The position numbers were made by a program, and so were the translations under genes. DNA of 10,788 nt from contig JADINB010000034.1 of the NCBI GenBank assembly GCA_017694275.1, forward strand, positions 1 through 10,788, in the 5' to 3' direction. The notes below the pieces were generated by a model. The model ran no database searches. It was not told where the DNA came from and saw only the letters and a program-made list of their open reading frames with translations. Shown one piece after another: positions 1 through 6,292 of this stretch (positions within the stretch are counted from its first letter, which is position 1; each line of letters begins with the position of its first letter). The DNA comes from Candidatus Egerieousia excrementavium (lineage in GTDB: Bacteria; Bacteroidota; Bacteroidia; Bacteroidales; UBA932).

Positions 1-1
1 T

Positions 2-499
2 CCCTACTGGGATCCGAGCACAACAACTGCAAATGCGGAGACATTCGGTACAGACTCCATTGCCAAGGTAATGTTCTGCAACTTCATGTATGAAAACGAT
101 GCCAGCGGCAACCTTGTACCTTACCCCGGAAAACTGCAGTACCAGTGGAGGGACCCCAGGTCCACCTCGAGCGATCCTGTTTGGCATAATGTGGGCGAGC
201 CGGTTGCCTTCGGTGAGGTTACAGAGCGCACAGTCATAAAAGTTGTCAAGAGTGTATTCAACTCATCTGGATACTGCCGCATAGACTACAGAATACTTGA
301 CGAGAACGGCAACATTCTCAGAATGATAAACAGCAGCGGTAACGAAGTGAACTACAGCGACTGGTGGAATGCATACATCGGACGTTCCTACATGCATATT
401 TTCGGAGGAATAAGAAACCCCAAATTTGAACCGAATGATGAGGGCAAACTTGTAGCAGTGGAACCTACTGTTGCTGTCAGAGTCTGGACTTCATTGTAG
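2..499 (+). CDS. 3' part of an unrecognised, probably exported protein
   Basis: The reading frame is open from base 2 to the TAG at 497-499, giving 165 residues in the window. The first in-frame ATG (base 71) is an internal methionine as far as can be seen, because the frame continues upstream without a stop and in the same style, so the gene most likely starts before the window. The visible part is rich in aromatic residues, Asn, Ser and Gly (for example the motifs WRDPRS and SDWWNAY) and looks like beta-sheet-rich secreted or surface protein sequence; no membrane segment or catalytic motif is seen. I do not recognise the family. A hairpin follows the stop codon directly. A surface lipoprotein is an inference from composition and from the exported DUF4251 protein next door; the N-terminus that would show a signal peptide is missing. 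Confidence 0.75.
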   Translation, partial: PYWDPSTTTANAETFGTDSIAKVMFCNFMYENDASGNLVPYPGKLQYQWRDPRSTSSDPVWHNVGEPVAFGEVTERTVIKVVKSVFNSSGYCRIDYRILDENGNILRMINSSGNEVNYSDWWNAYIGRSYMHIFGGIRNPKFEPNDEGKLVAVEPTVAVRVWTSL

Positions 500-509
500 A
501 ATATTTTTG

Positions 510-532
510 AGCCGTGCCACCACGGCACGGCT
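510..532 (+). terminator. Hairpin after the first gene, possible terminator
   Basis: A perfect 9-bp inverted repeat (AGCCGTGCC at 510-518, GGCACGGCT at 524-532) encloses a 5-base loop and starts 11 bases after the stop codon. The stem is GC-rich, but what follows (TGTTCATTAATT) is only moderately T-rich, so termination may be partial and the next gene could receive read-through. Confidence 0.6.
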
Positions 533-558
533 TGTTCATTAATTAAAATTGAGAGCGT

Positions 559-1071
559 ATGAAAAAAATTCTTTTAGTTCTGCTGGCGTTTTGCATAGCA
601 TTGCCTTCGTTCGGGCAGAAACTCTCCAAAGAGGAGAGAGAAGCAGCGGCAAAGGCGGCCAATACAGCTGCATTGGATGCCGTAAAGGCCAAGGCTTTTG
701 TCCTTGTTCCTACGACATATACAGAAGATGCCGCCGAAGGGACAATTTCAGACAACACCGACAACTCCAACTTCTTTTCTTGCGAAGGGGAAAACTGTTT
801 TGCCCAGGGCGTTATCTGCTGCGACAACAGATACACCAATATCTGCGAGCCTACAGAGTACTCCATGAACATAGACAAGAAAGGAAACATGAAGTTGAGA
901 ATCGTGGTTTCGGGCAGGATGTTAAAGGGTACATACACCTTCAGCATGAGGCACAACACCAATCATGCCGACGTTATTTTCTCGCCTCAAAACGGAACCA
1001 CGAGAAAATTTTCGGGCCCCATTGTCCCGCTAAAGGAGGCAAACTACAACAAACGCTCAAATCCGATGTAG
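559..1071 (+). CDS. DUF4251-family exported protein with a cysteine cluster
   Basis: A 170-residue protein with a clear signal peptide: Lys2-Lys3, a hydrophobic stretch at residues 4-16, then PSFG before Gln20, a common Bacteroidetes cleavage context. A charged Ala/Lys/Glu helix (about 21-46) leads to FVLVP at 47-51 and a beta-rich domain to about residue 155. The order of a helix ending in FVL, an Asn/Ser-rich loop, an IDKKGNM strand and a final FSG motif matches what I know of DUF4251, a Bacteroidetes family of unknown function. The odd feature is five cysteines within 22 residues (C75, C80, C87, C88, C96), absent from typical members as I recall them. The cysteine in the signal peptide (C12) is not in a lipobox, so a free periplasmic protein is more likely than a lipoprotein. 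The start ATG fits the signal peptide exactly. Function unknown. Confidence 0.85.
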   Translation: MKKILLVLLAFCIALPSFGQKLSKEEREAAAKAANTAALDAVKAKAFVLVPTTYTEDAAEGTISDNTDNSNFFSCEGENCFAQGVICCDNRYTNICEPTEYSMNIDKKGNMKLRIVVSGRMLKGTYTFSMRHNTNHADVIFSPQNGTTRKFSGPIVPLKEANYNKRSNPM

Positions 1072-1104
1072 GTTAATCTCTTTACAATAGGTTTAACCTA
1101 TTCT

Positions 1105-1147
1105 GCGACAACTTATCGGCTTACGGTAAGTTGTCGCTTTTATTTTG
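1105..1147 (+). terminator. Strong intrinsic terminator
   Basis: GCGACAACTTA (1105-1115) pairs perfectly with TAAGTTGTCGC (1127-1137). The stem extends inward to about 14 bp with one G-T pair and a 5-base loop (1119-1123), and is followed by TTTTATTTTG. This is a textbook rho-independent terminator for the DUF4251 gene. A second small inverted repeat (AATAGGT at 1086-1092, ACCTATT at 1096-1102) lies just ahead of it. Confidence 0.88.
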
Positions 1148-1175
1148 TCTGATCTTCATATTCTGCCTATCTTTG
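1144..1175 (+). promoter_or_regulatory. Bacteroidetes-type promoter for the peptidase-CDF unit
   Basis: TTTG at 1144-1147 as -33 element and TATCTTTG at 1168-1175 as -7 element (consensus TAnnTTTG) lie 20 bases apart, which is the usual layout for the Bacteroidetes primary sigma factor. The predicted start of transcription near 1180 leaves a leader of under 20 bases before the ATG at 1197. The -33 element lies in the T-run of the preceding terminator. Confidence 0.75.
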
Positions 1176-1196
1176 TGTGGTTAAAAATTCAGATAT

Positions 1197-2591
1197 ATGT
1201 TTTCTAAAGAGATTTACAGCAGACGGCGCACCTCCCTCATAAGGAAGGTCGGGAATGGCGTCATCCTGCTGCTGGGCAACAGCGAGGCTCCGTGCAACTA
1301 TCAGTCAAATACATATAAATTCAGGCAAGACAGTTCGTTTCTCTACTTTACAGGGCTTGCAAGTCCCGACCTTGCGCTTGTAATGGACGCCGAAAGCGGA
1401 GAACAGATACTCTTTGGCAACAATGCAGACATAGACGACATAATATGGATGGGGCCGCAACCCACCATAAACGATTTTGCCCAATCGTGCGGCATTGAAA
1501 AGGCGCTGCCCTTTGCAGATCTGGAAATATATGTCAAGGCCATACTCTCGCAGGGCAGAAGGCTCCACTTTCTGCCTCCATACAGAAACCATAACAAGAT
1601 TTTACTTAACGCCCTTACATCTATCCCAATCCCGGCCCTTAAAGAGAATTCTTCCTTAGAACTTGTAAAGGCCGTTGTAGATTTGAGGCTTGTAAAGGAG
1701 GAGTGCGAAATAGCAGAAATAGAGAAGGCATGCGAAATAGGTTACGCCATGCACTATACTGTCATGAAAATGGCAAAACCGGGGGTGACAGAGCAGACGC
1801 TCTACGGCATAATGGAGGGAATTGCGCACTCACAGGGAGCGATGACCTCTTTCCCCACCATCCTTTCACAGAACGGGGAGACGCTCCACAACCATTCTCA
1901 CCATCAGGTATTGACCGAGGGCAGAATGATGGTAATAGACGCCGGAGCAGAAAATGAGATGAACTACTGCTCAGACTTTACCCGCACATTGCCGAGCGGC
2001 GGCAGATTTACAGAGCAGCAAAAAGATATATACAGGATAGTCTCCACTGCAAACAACATGGGGCAGTCGCTCTCACGCCCGGGAGTCTCATACAAGGATG
2101 TGCATCTGAACGTATGCCGCCTCATCACACGGGGGCTCATGAATCTGGGCATAATGAAGGGAGATGCAGACGAAGCTGTTGCAAACGGTGCACATGCCCT
2201 CTTCATGCCGCATGGCCTGGGCCACAACATGGGGCTCGACGTACACGACATGGAGGATTTGGGAGAAGATTACGTGGGTTACGACAACCAGTACACCAGA
2301 TCGCAGCAGTTCGGTCTCTCATCTCTGAGAATGGGCAAGATGCTCCGCGCGGGCAATGTAGTCACCGTGGAACCGGGCATCTATTTTATCCCGGCGCTTA
2401 TCGACAAATGGAAAGCCGAAAAGACAAACTGCGACTTCATAAACTTTGCAGAACTTGAAAAATACCGCGATTTCGGCGGAATCAGATTGGAAGACGATAT
2501 TCTCATTACACCTTCCGGCTGTCGCAGGCTGGGCTCCAAAAGGCTGCCCATCACACCTGAAGACGTAGAGGAGGCAATGAGGGAGAATTGA
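1197..2591 (+). CDS. M24B-family Xaa-Pro metallopeptidase (aminopeptidase P / prolidase group)
   Basis: A 464-residue cytoplasmic peptidase (no signal peptide) that cleaves next to proline. The N-terminal creatinase-like domain spans about residues 1-160 and the pita-bread catalytic domain about 165-450. All five ligands of the two-metal site are visible: D248 (VIDAG), D260 (SDFTRT), H343 (second His of HGLGH), E392 (VEPG) and E432 (LEDD); H339 and H350 are the conserved active-site histidines. Enzymes of this family normally use Mn2+. Most Bacteroidetes homologues are labelled aminopeptidase P. However, the C-terminal half resembles eukaryotic prolidase more closely: E392 to E432 is 40 residues apart as in human prolidase, and R378 in the SLR motif sits where human R398, which binds the dipeptide carboxylate, lies. 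Dipeptidase activity is therefore possible. It is first in a two-gene unit, 9 bases before a metal transporter gene. Confidence 0.93.
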   Translation: MFSKEIYSRRRTSLIRKVGNGVILLLGNSEAPCNYQSNTYKFRQDSSFLYFTGLASPDLALVMDAESGEQILFGNNADIDDIIWMGPQPTINDFAQSCGIEKALPFADLEIYVKAILSQGRRLHFLPPYRNHNKILLNALTSIPIPALKENSSLELVKAVVDLRLVKEECEIAEIEKACEIGYAMHYTVMKMAKPGVTEQTLYGIMEGIAHSQGAMTSFPTILSQNGETLHNHSHHQVLTEGRMMVIDAGAENEMNYCSDFTRTLPSGGRFTEQQKDIYRIVSTANNMGQSLSRPGVSYKDVHLNVCRLITRGLMNLGIMKGDADEAVANGAHALFMPHGLGHNMGLDVHDMEDLGEDYVGYDNQYTRSQQFGLSSLRMGKMLRAGNVVTVEPGIYFIPALIDKWKAEKTNCDFINFAELEKYRDFGGIRLEDDILITPSGCRRLGSKRLPITPEDVEEAMREN

Positions 2592-2600
2592 GATTGAAGA

Positions 2601-3515
2601 ATGGGTGATACAGACAAATCGGCCGGAAAACAGATACTGAGAGCCTCTTACGTCAGCGTAATCGGCAACGGGGTGCTCTCTGCCGCAAAAATCATAGCCG
2701 GAGCCCTGAGCGGCAGTTTTGCCGTAATAAGCGACGGCATAGACTCTGCATCAGATGTGGCAATGTCTGTTGTAATGATAGTTACAGCCAAAATCATGGG
2801 GCGCAAGCCCAACAGGAAATATGTTTACGGTTATGCCAAAGCCGAACTGATAGCCACCAAAATCCTCTCCATGCTTATTTTTTTTGCCGGAGCGGAGATG
2901 TTTGTTTCAGCAATACGGAATCTTTTTTCGGAGCAGGAACGGATATTGCCGGGCAGGCTGGCCATATATGTAACCGTAGCCTCCATTCTGTGCAAACTGC
3001 TGCTTTCGCTCTATCAGACTGCAACAGGACGCAAGACCGGCTCGTCAATGCTTATAGCCAACGGTATAAACATGCGCAACGACGTTGTCATTTCATTGAG
3101 CGTGCTCGTCGGCCTTTTCTTTTCATTTGTACTCGAACTCCCTGTATTGGATTCCGTCACGGCCCTGCTGGTCAGCTGCTTCATAGTATGGTCCGCTGTC
3201 AGAATCTTTATGGACTCCAATACGGAACTTATGGACGGAGTAAAGGATGTGACCGTCTATCAGAAGATATTCGACGCCATAGAAAAAGTCGATGGCATAA
3301 AGAACACCCATCGTGTGCGCTCAAGAAGCATCGGAAACAAGTATATGATTACGCTCGATGTGGAAGCCGACGGCAACATGACCCTCAATCAGGCCCACGC
3401 CCTTACCATAGAGGTGGAACAGCGGATACGTGAAAGCATTCCGGAAGTCTACGACATAGTCGTGCACATAGAACCTTTCGGCACCCACCCCGAAGAGGTA
3501 TTCGGGGTGAGATAG
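2601..3515 (+). CDS. Cation diffusion facilitator (CDF) family metal transporter
   Basis: A 304-residue inner-membrane transporter that should export a divalent metal ion in exchange for protons. Hydrophobic segments lie at about 17-37, 41-63, 86-106, 120-138, 160-180 and 185-203, giving the usual six helices, followed by the cytoplasmic dimerisation domain (about 212-293, with VDGIKNTH and the closing VVHIEP strand). The transport site in helix 2 has the pair D48 and D52. In helix 5 the expected His or Asp is Asn (N157) before D161, giving Asp-Asp/Asn-Asp. In FieF/YiiP the quartet is DD/HD, and Mn exporters of the MntE type use ND/DD, so Zn2+ is a less safe guess than usual and Mn2+ or Fe2+ are plausible. 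The gene follows the peptidase gene by 9 bases, so the two are probably cotranscribed. It is convergent with the SIMPL gene. Confidence 0.9.
   Translation: MGDTDKSAGKQILRASYVSVIGNGVLSAAKIIAGALSGSFAVISDGIDSASDVAMSVVMIVTAKIMGRKPNRKYVYGYAKAELIATKILSMLIFFAGAEMFVSAIRNLFSEQERILPGRLAIYVTVASILCKLLLSLYQTATGRKTGSSMLIANGINMRNDVVISLSVLVGLFFSFVLELPVLDSVTALLVSCFIVWSAVRIFMDSNTELMDGVKDVTVYQKIFDAIEKVDGIKNTHRVRSRSIGNKYMITLDVEADGNMTLNQAHALTIEVEQRIRESIPEVYDIVVHIEPFGTHPEEVFGVR
3486..3509. terminator. Hairpin at a convergent gene junction, possible two-way terminator
   Basis: A perfect 9-bp inverted repeat, CACCCCGAA (3486-3494) and TTCGGGGTG (3501-3509), with a 6-base loop sits in the last codons of the CDF gene. 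The opposing SIMPL gene ends at 3520. The stem works on both strands and no other hairpin fits in the 4-base gap, but neither side has a T-run, so its role as a terminator is inferred from position. Confidence 0.45.
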
Positions 3516-3519
3516 CCTG

Positions 3520-4221
3520 TTAGTTCTTCAGGTAATAAGTAATTGTAGTAACCACCCTCACATTCTTTATGTATGGAGTGTTGGCATCGCGGTCATAGAT
3601 TGTGAACTGCCCCTGCGAAGCGCTCTTGATTTTACCCAGCCTGCTATCAGAGTCCTTTGCAAACTTCACGGCTGCCTCGCGGGCATTTTTGGTAGCCTCT
3701 TCTATCATGCCGGGCTTTATCTCATTAAGACCTGTAAATTCATAACTTACGCGATACTGGTAATCTCCGCCCGCCAGTGCTATTCCCTTTTTCAGAAGTT
3801 CTGTCTGCTCAGACATAAGTTCCCTGACCTTGTCTACATTCCGTGAAGTGACTGTAATCACGGAGGTGGAATTATAACGGAAGTCCACATCCTGGTTGCC
3901 ATAACGGTCTGCCTTTATATCCACTATCTGGGGCGGCTCTATCGTTATCTCCTCCTTTGCAATTCCATTTTCAAGAAGGAAATCTACAATGGCCCTGTTT
4001 TTCTTCTCCGTGTTTGAATAGATAGAGAAAAGGTCGTTGCTTATCTCCTTGTGTACCAAAGGCCATGTAACCTTGTTTGCCGGGACCTCCATCTCTGCAA
4101 GTCCCTTTACAGTAACGATTCTCTCCCTGTTTTTGAATTCCACTATTCCGCTTCTTACCATTACTCCCAATAGCAGAAGACCTACTGCAATAATGAGTGC
4201 CTCATTTTTCCAAGATTTCAT
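3520..4221 (-). CDS. Membrane-anchored SIMPL-domain (DUF541) protein
   Basis: A 233-residue protein with one N-terminal hydrophobic segment (about 8-23, after Lys5) that fits a signal anchor rather than a cleaved signal, leaving residues from about 30 on in the periplasm. The rest is a SIMPL domain (about 34-230): it opens with the strand IVTVKGLAEMEVPANK, has paired helices rich in Lys and Glu, and closes with the strand VRVVTTITYYL, all typical of DUF541. Relatives include BP26/Omp28 and the YggE proteins, whose molecular role is not settled; links to envelope and oxidative stress have been reported. It lies 43 bases after rimM on the same strand with no hairpin between, so read-through from rpsP-rimM is possible, but a separate promoter is also present. 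Convergent with the CDF gene. Confidence 0.88.
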   Translation of the reverse strand: MKSWKNEALIIAVGLLLLGVMVRSGIVEFKNRERIVTVKGLAEMEVPANKVTWPLVHKEISNDLFSIYSNTEKKNRAIVDFLLENGIAKEEITIEPPQIVDIKADRYGNQDVDFRYNSTSVITVTSRNVDKVRELMSEQTELLKKGIALAGGDYQYRVSYEFTGLNEIKPGMIEEATKNAREAAVKFAKDSDSRLGKIKSASQGQFTIYDRDANTPYIKNVRVVTTITYYLKN

Positions 4222-4248
4222 ATTTGCGCGTATTAATGATTATGCAGA

Positions 4249-4279
4249 CAAACTTAGGAAAAATCTATGAAACGACAAG
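4249..4279 (-). promoter_or_regulatory. Probable promoter for the SIMPL gene
   Basis: On the minus strand TAAGTTTG (4256-4249) fits the -7 consensus TAnnTTTG. CTTG (4279-4276), three of four bases of the -33 TTTG, lies 19 bases upstream, inside the last codons of rimM. Transcription would start about 20 bases before the SIMPL ATG. This would let the gene be expressed apart from the ribosomal genes. Confidence 0.55.
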
Positions 4280-4861
4280 CCCGGCGGGAATCTCCATTTT
4301 TATGCTTTCCGGCAGATTTACCTCCAATATCAATCCGGTGTTAAACGGGATTTCGGCAAAAGAGGTGTCGCCGCCCTCCGAGAGTGCAAACCTCAGGCCC
4401 GGAGCAAGGCTTACTCCTATGCACGGGTTTTCCGGATAATCGAAAAACTCGGTTATGGTCCCCACTCTTCTCCCCTCTGCATTCAAAAGCGCAGCCCCGG
4501 CAATGTTTGAAAGGATTTTTTCCCTGTCGGAAAGATATTCAGAAAGTTCGGCTTCATCCATTCCCTCGGTAGAAACAAAGAGTTCCTTGCCTACAAGAGA
4601 GAGGCTCTCCTTATATGAATTTACCGTACTGAATTTTACTATGGCCCCGCTGTTGCCCTTTCTTGTAATGGAATCGATAAAAAAAGGGACCGGCAATCCA
4701 TCGAAATAGATGAATACCGGTCTCCCTCTTTCCAAATTGCCGATTAACTTTACTGCAACTTCTCCGGTGGTACTGTAAGATTTCGCAACACGCGCAACAG
4801 AAACGGCATTGGCCAGAACTCCATTATTGGCTTCGTGCTTCTCTGTTGCCTTCTTGCTCAT
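4265..4861 (-). CDS. rimM: Ribosome maturation factor RimM
   Basis: A 198-residue protein that in other bacteria binds ribosomal protein S19 and helps maturation of the 16S rRNA 3' domain in the 30S subunit. The N-terminal RimM domain runs from about residue 21 (VARVAKSYSTTGEVAV) to 97, and the C-terminal PRC-barrel from about 117 to 196, with IAGAALLNAEGRRVG and the closing IPFNTGLILEV and EIPAGL motifs. Position directly after rpsP, with 12 bases between, supports the call strongly. The opening motif is degenerate: where most RimM proteins have KPHGLRGEV this one has KSYSTTGEV. There is also a polar extension of about 20 residues before it. The ATG at 4861 is the nearest to rpsP and in frame. 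Neither trmD nor rplS follows here, unlike in Proteobacteria. Confidence 0.88.
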   Translation of the reverse strand: MSKKATEKHEANNGVLANAVSVARVAKSYSTTGEVAVKLIGNLERGRPVFIYFDGLPVPFFIDSITRKGNSGAIVKFSTVNSYKESLSLVGKELFVSTEGMDEAELSEYLSDREKILSNIAGAALLNAEGRRVGTITEFFDYPENPCIGVSLAPGLRFALSEGGDTSFAEIPFNTGLILEVNLPESIKMEIPAGLVVS

Positions 4862-4873
4862 TCCGGAGGGAGA

Positions 4874-5470
4874 TTATGCGTTCTCCTCTGCAGCAGCGGC
4901 CTGTGCATCTTCCGCAGCAGGTTCGGCAGTCTCTGCAGCAGCCTCAGCGGCAGCCTTTGCCTCCGCCTCAGCCTTTGCCTTAGCCTCCTCTTCCGCCTTT
5001 GCAGCAGCCTCGGCAGCCTTTCTCTTGGCTATCTCTTCTGCTCTGGCAGCATTGACCTTAGCCTCAACCTCAAGCCCTGCTTTCTTGTCTGCAGCGGATT
5101 TCTGAGCCAGCTGAGCCTTCTTGCCGGCAACCTTTGCCTCCTTCTCTGCAACCCATGCATTGAATTTTGCATCTGCCTGCTCCTGGGTCATTGCGCCCTT
5201 GGCAACACCTTTATTAAGGTGCTTTCTGAGCAATACGCCCTTGTATGAGAGAATCCTGCGGCATGTATCGGTAGGTTGTGCACCTTTGTTCAACCAATCC
5301 AATGCCTTTTCGCAATCCAGAATAATGCTTGCAGGATTTGTGTTGGGGTTATATGTTCCCAACAGTTCAATAAAGCGACCATCACGTGGTGCCCTACTGT
5401 CGGCCACTACTATATGGAAAAAAGCGTAATTCTTTTTACCGTGACGGGCCAAACGAATTTTAACAGCCAT
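4874..5470 (-). CDS. rpsP: 30S ribosomal protein S16 with a long C-terminal tail
   Basis: The first 90 or so residues are a standard S16: it opens MAVKIRLARHGKKN, continues with the YAFFHIVVADSRAPRDGRF stretch (15-33) and LGTYNP (37-42), and has the helix ending in GVLLRKHL (78-85). S16 is a primary rRNA-binding protein needed for 30S assembly. Most bacterial S16 proteins are about 80-90 residues long. Here a tail from about 95 to 198 follows, first Lys/Ala/Gln mixed, then from about 140 almost only Ala, Glu and Lys, probably one long charged helix. Such tails are known in Bacteroidetes S16, so the length is not an error; the frame is intact to the TAA at 4876-4874. First gene of the rpsP-rimM unit with its own promoter about 60 bases upstream. 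Confidence 0.97.
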   Translation of the reverse strand: MAVKIRLARHGKKNYAFFHIVVADSRAPRDGRFIELLGTYNPNTNPASIILDCEKALDWLNKGAQPTDTCRRILSYKGVLLRKHLNKGVAKGAMTQEQADAKFNAWVAEKEAKVAGKKAQLAQKSAADKKAGLEVEAKVNAARAEEIAKRKAAEAAAKAEEEAKAKAEAEAKAAAEAAAETAEPAAEDAQAAAAEENA

Positions 5471-5533
5471 AACTGTACGAGTTTAAAAATTAATAACTTT
5501 TTTAACTTCCTTATCTTCTCGAGAAAAGGTGGG

Positions 5534-5567
5534 CAAAGATACGCAAAATATTTGATTGCAAGACAAA
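5534..5567 (-). promoter_or_regulatory. Promoter for rpsP-rimM
   Basis: On the minus strand TATCTTTG (5541-5534) is a full match to the -7 consensus and identical to the -7 octamer of the peptidase promoter. TTTG (5567-5564) lies 22 bases upstream as a -33 candidate, slightly wide. The transcript would carry an AT-rich leader of about 55-60 bases before the rpsP ATG at 5470, long enough to hold a regulatory structure, though I see none that is convincing. Confidence 0.65.
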
Positions 5568-5597
5568 ACTTTTCAAAATATTATGTGCAGCACCCGC

Positions 5598-5636
5598 ATA
5601 AAAGAAAATAAGGCTGCTGTAACAACTTTAGCAACC
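5598..5636 (-). terminator. Terminator of the isomerase-HAD-nitroreductase unit
   Basis: Read on the minus strand, GGTTGCT (5636-5630) pairs with AGCAGCC (5618-5612), 7 bp with one G-T pair and an 11-base loop. It is followed by TTATTTTCTTTTAT (5611-5598). It lies about 80 bases past the nitroreductase stop. A second, weaker hairpin (5581-5587 with 5595-5601) overlaps the end of the U-run. Confidence 0.6.
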
Positions 5637-5713
5637 TCATTTCTTAACCTAAATTTAACCTATGAAAAAACTACGCTTTAAGGAATTGCAAAGCCTGTGC
5701 CATAAATTAAAAC

Positions 5714-6292
5714 TCAGGAAATGTTTTTCAAAATTATCTCGTCCAGGCTACGTTTCGGCACATGGTGCCTCTGGGCGGAATCTCTCCAGTATTTATATTG
5801 CCCGTCTACAACAGACTCTATTACAACCTCTTCCTTTGGCACACCCAAAGCGATGACATGCAAAATCTTATACTGCGGCTCTATCGAAAGTATTTTTGAA
5901 AGAAGTTCATGTTTTACAGATGCTATTATGCAGCCGCCGTAGCCGAGTTCAACGCTCTCCAGCAGCAGGGTCTGCACCGCTATGCCGTGGTCGCATGATG
6001 GAGTGGACGAGATTGCCATATCCAAAAGCTGCACTATATAGGCGGCAGGCCTCTCACCCTCCGCCGGGCCATCCCAGTCTGTAAGATAGCCGGCCCAGGC
6101 AAGGGTTTCAAATATCTTGGCATTCACCTCCCTGTCGTTGCAGATAATATATTTGAGAGGCTGTATGTTTCTTGAAGAGGGAGTGAGCCTTGCCGCCTCG
6201 ACCATAAGCTCCAGATCTGATACAGGCACCGGGCGCTCCTGATAAAACCGCCTGTAACTGCGGTTCTTCCTTACAAGTTCCAAAAAATTCAT
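5714..6292 (-). CDS. Nitroreductase-family FMN flavoprotein
   Basis: A 192-residue protein of the FMN-dependent nitroreductase fold, which in general reduces nitro compounds, quinones or flavins with NAD(P)H; the true substrate cannot be told from sequence. The start RKNRSYRRF (8-16) is the usual FMN-phosphate-binding opening. PSSRNIQP (38-45) is the second FMN contact, and the GYGG motif (117-120) with the following strand is the conserved C-terminal flavin site. The core is short for the family (often about 170-220 residues), typical of the small single-domain Bacteroidetes members. No signal peptide, so it should be cytoplasmic. The start codon overlaps the stop of the upstream HAD gene (ATGA), which suggests translational coupling. 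Last gene of its operon. Confidence 0.9.
   Translation of the reverse strand: MNFLELVRKNRSYRRFYQERPVPVSDLELMVEAARLTPSSRNIQPLKYIICNDREVNAKIFETLAWAGYLTDWDGPAEGERPAAYIVQLLDMAISSTPSCDHGIAVQTLLLESVELGYGGCIIASVKHELLSKILSIEPQYKILHVIALGVPKEEVVIESVVDGQYKYWRDSAQRHHVPKRSLDEIILKNIS

Noticed and set aside
502..509. TATTTTTG as a -7 element for the DUF4251 gene
   Set aside because: It fits the consensus, but there is no -33 TTTG at the right distance and transcription would start inside the hairpin at 510-532.
543..962. A 139-codon minus-strand frame and a 175-codon plus-strand frame (549-1076) over the DUF4251 gene
   Set aside because: The 559-1071 frame alone has a signal peptide and family match. The others show no domain and look like frame shadows.
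4862..4873. GGAGGGAGA between rpsP and rimM as a ribosome binding site
   Set aside because: It reads as a purine tract on the plus strand only. Both genes are on the minus strand, where it is CT-rich.
4809..5105. Ala/Ser-rich plus-strand ORF that looks like a low-complexity surface protein
   Set aside because: It is the mirror of the Ala/Glu/Lys codons in the rpsP tail.
5483..5505. A 7-bp A-T stem in the rpsP leader as a regulatory RNA
   Set aside because: The stem is made only of A-T pairs and would be barely stable; no resemblance to a known ribosomal leader could be shown.
5662..5856. A small plus-strand ORF starting MKKLRFKEL
   Set aside because: Most of it lies antisense to the 3' end of the nitroreductase gene, no -7 element was found ahead of it, and the translation shows no recognisable feature beyond a basic start.
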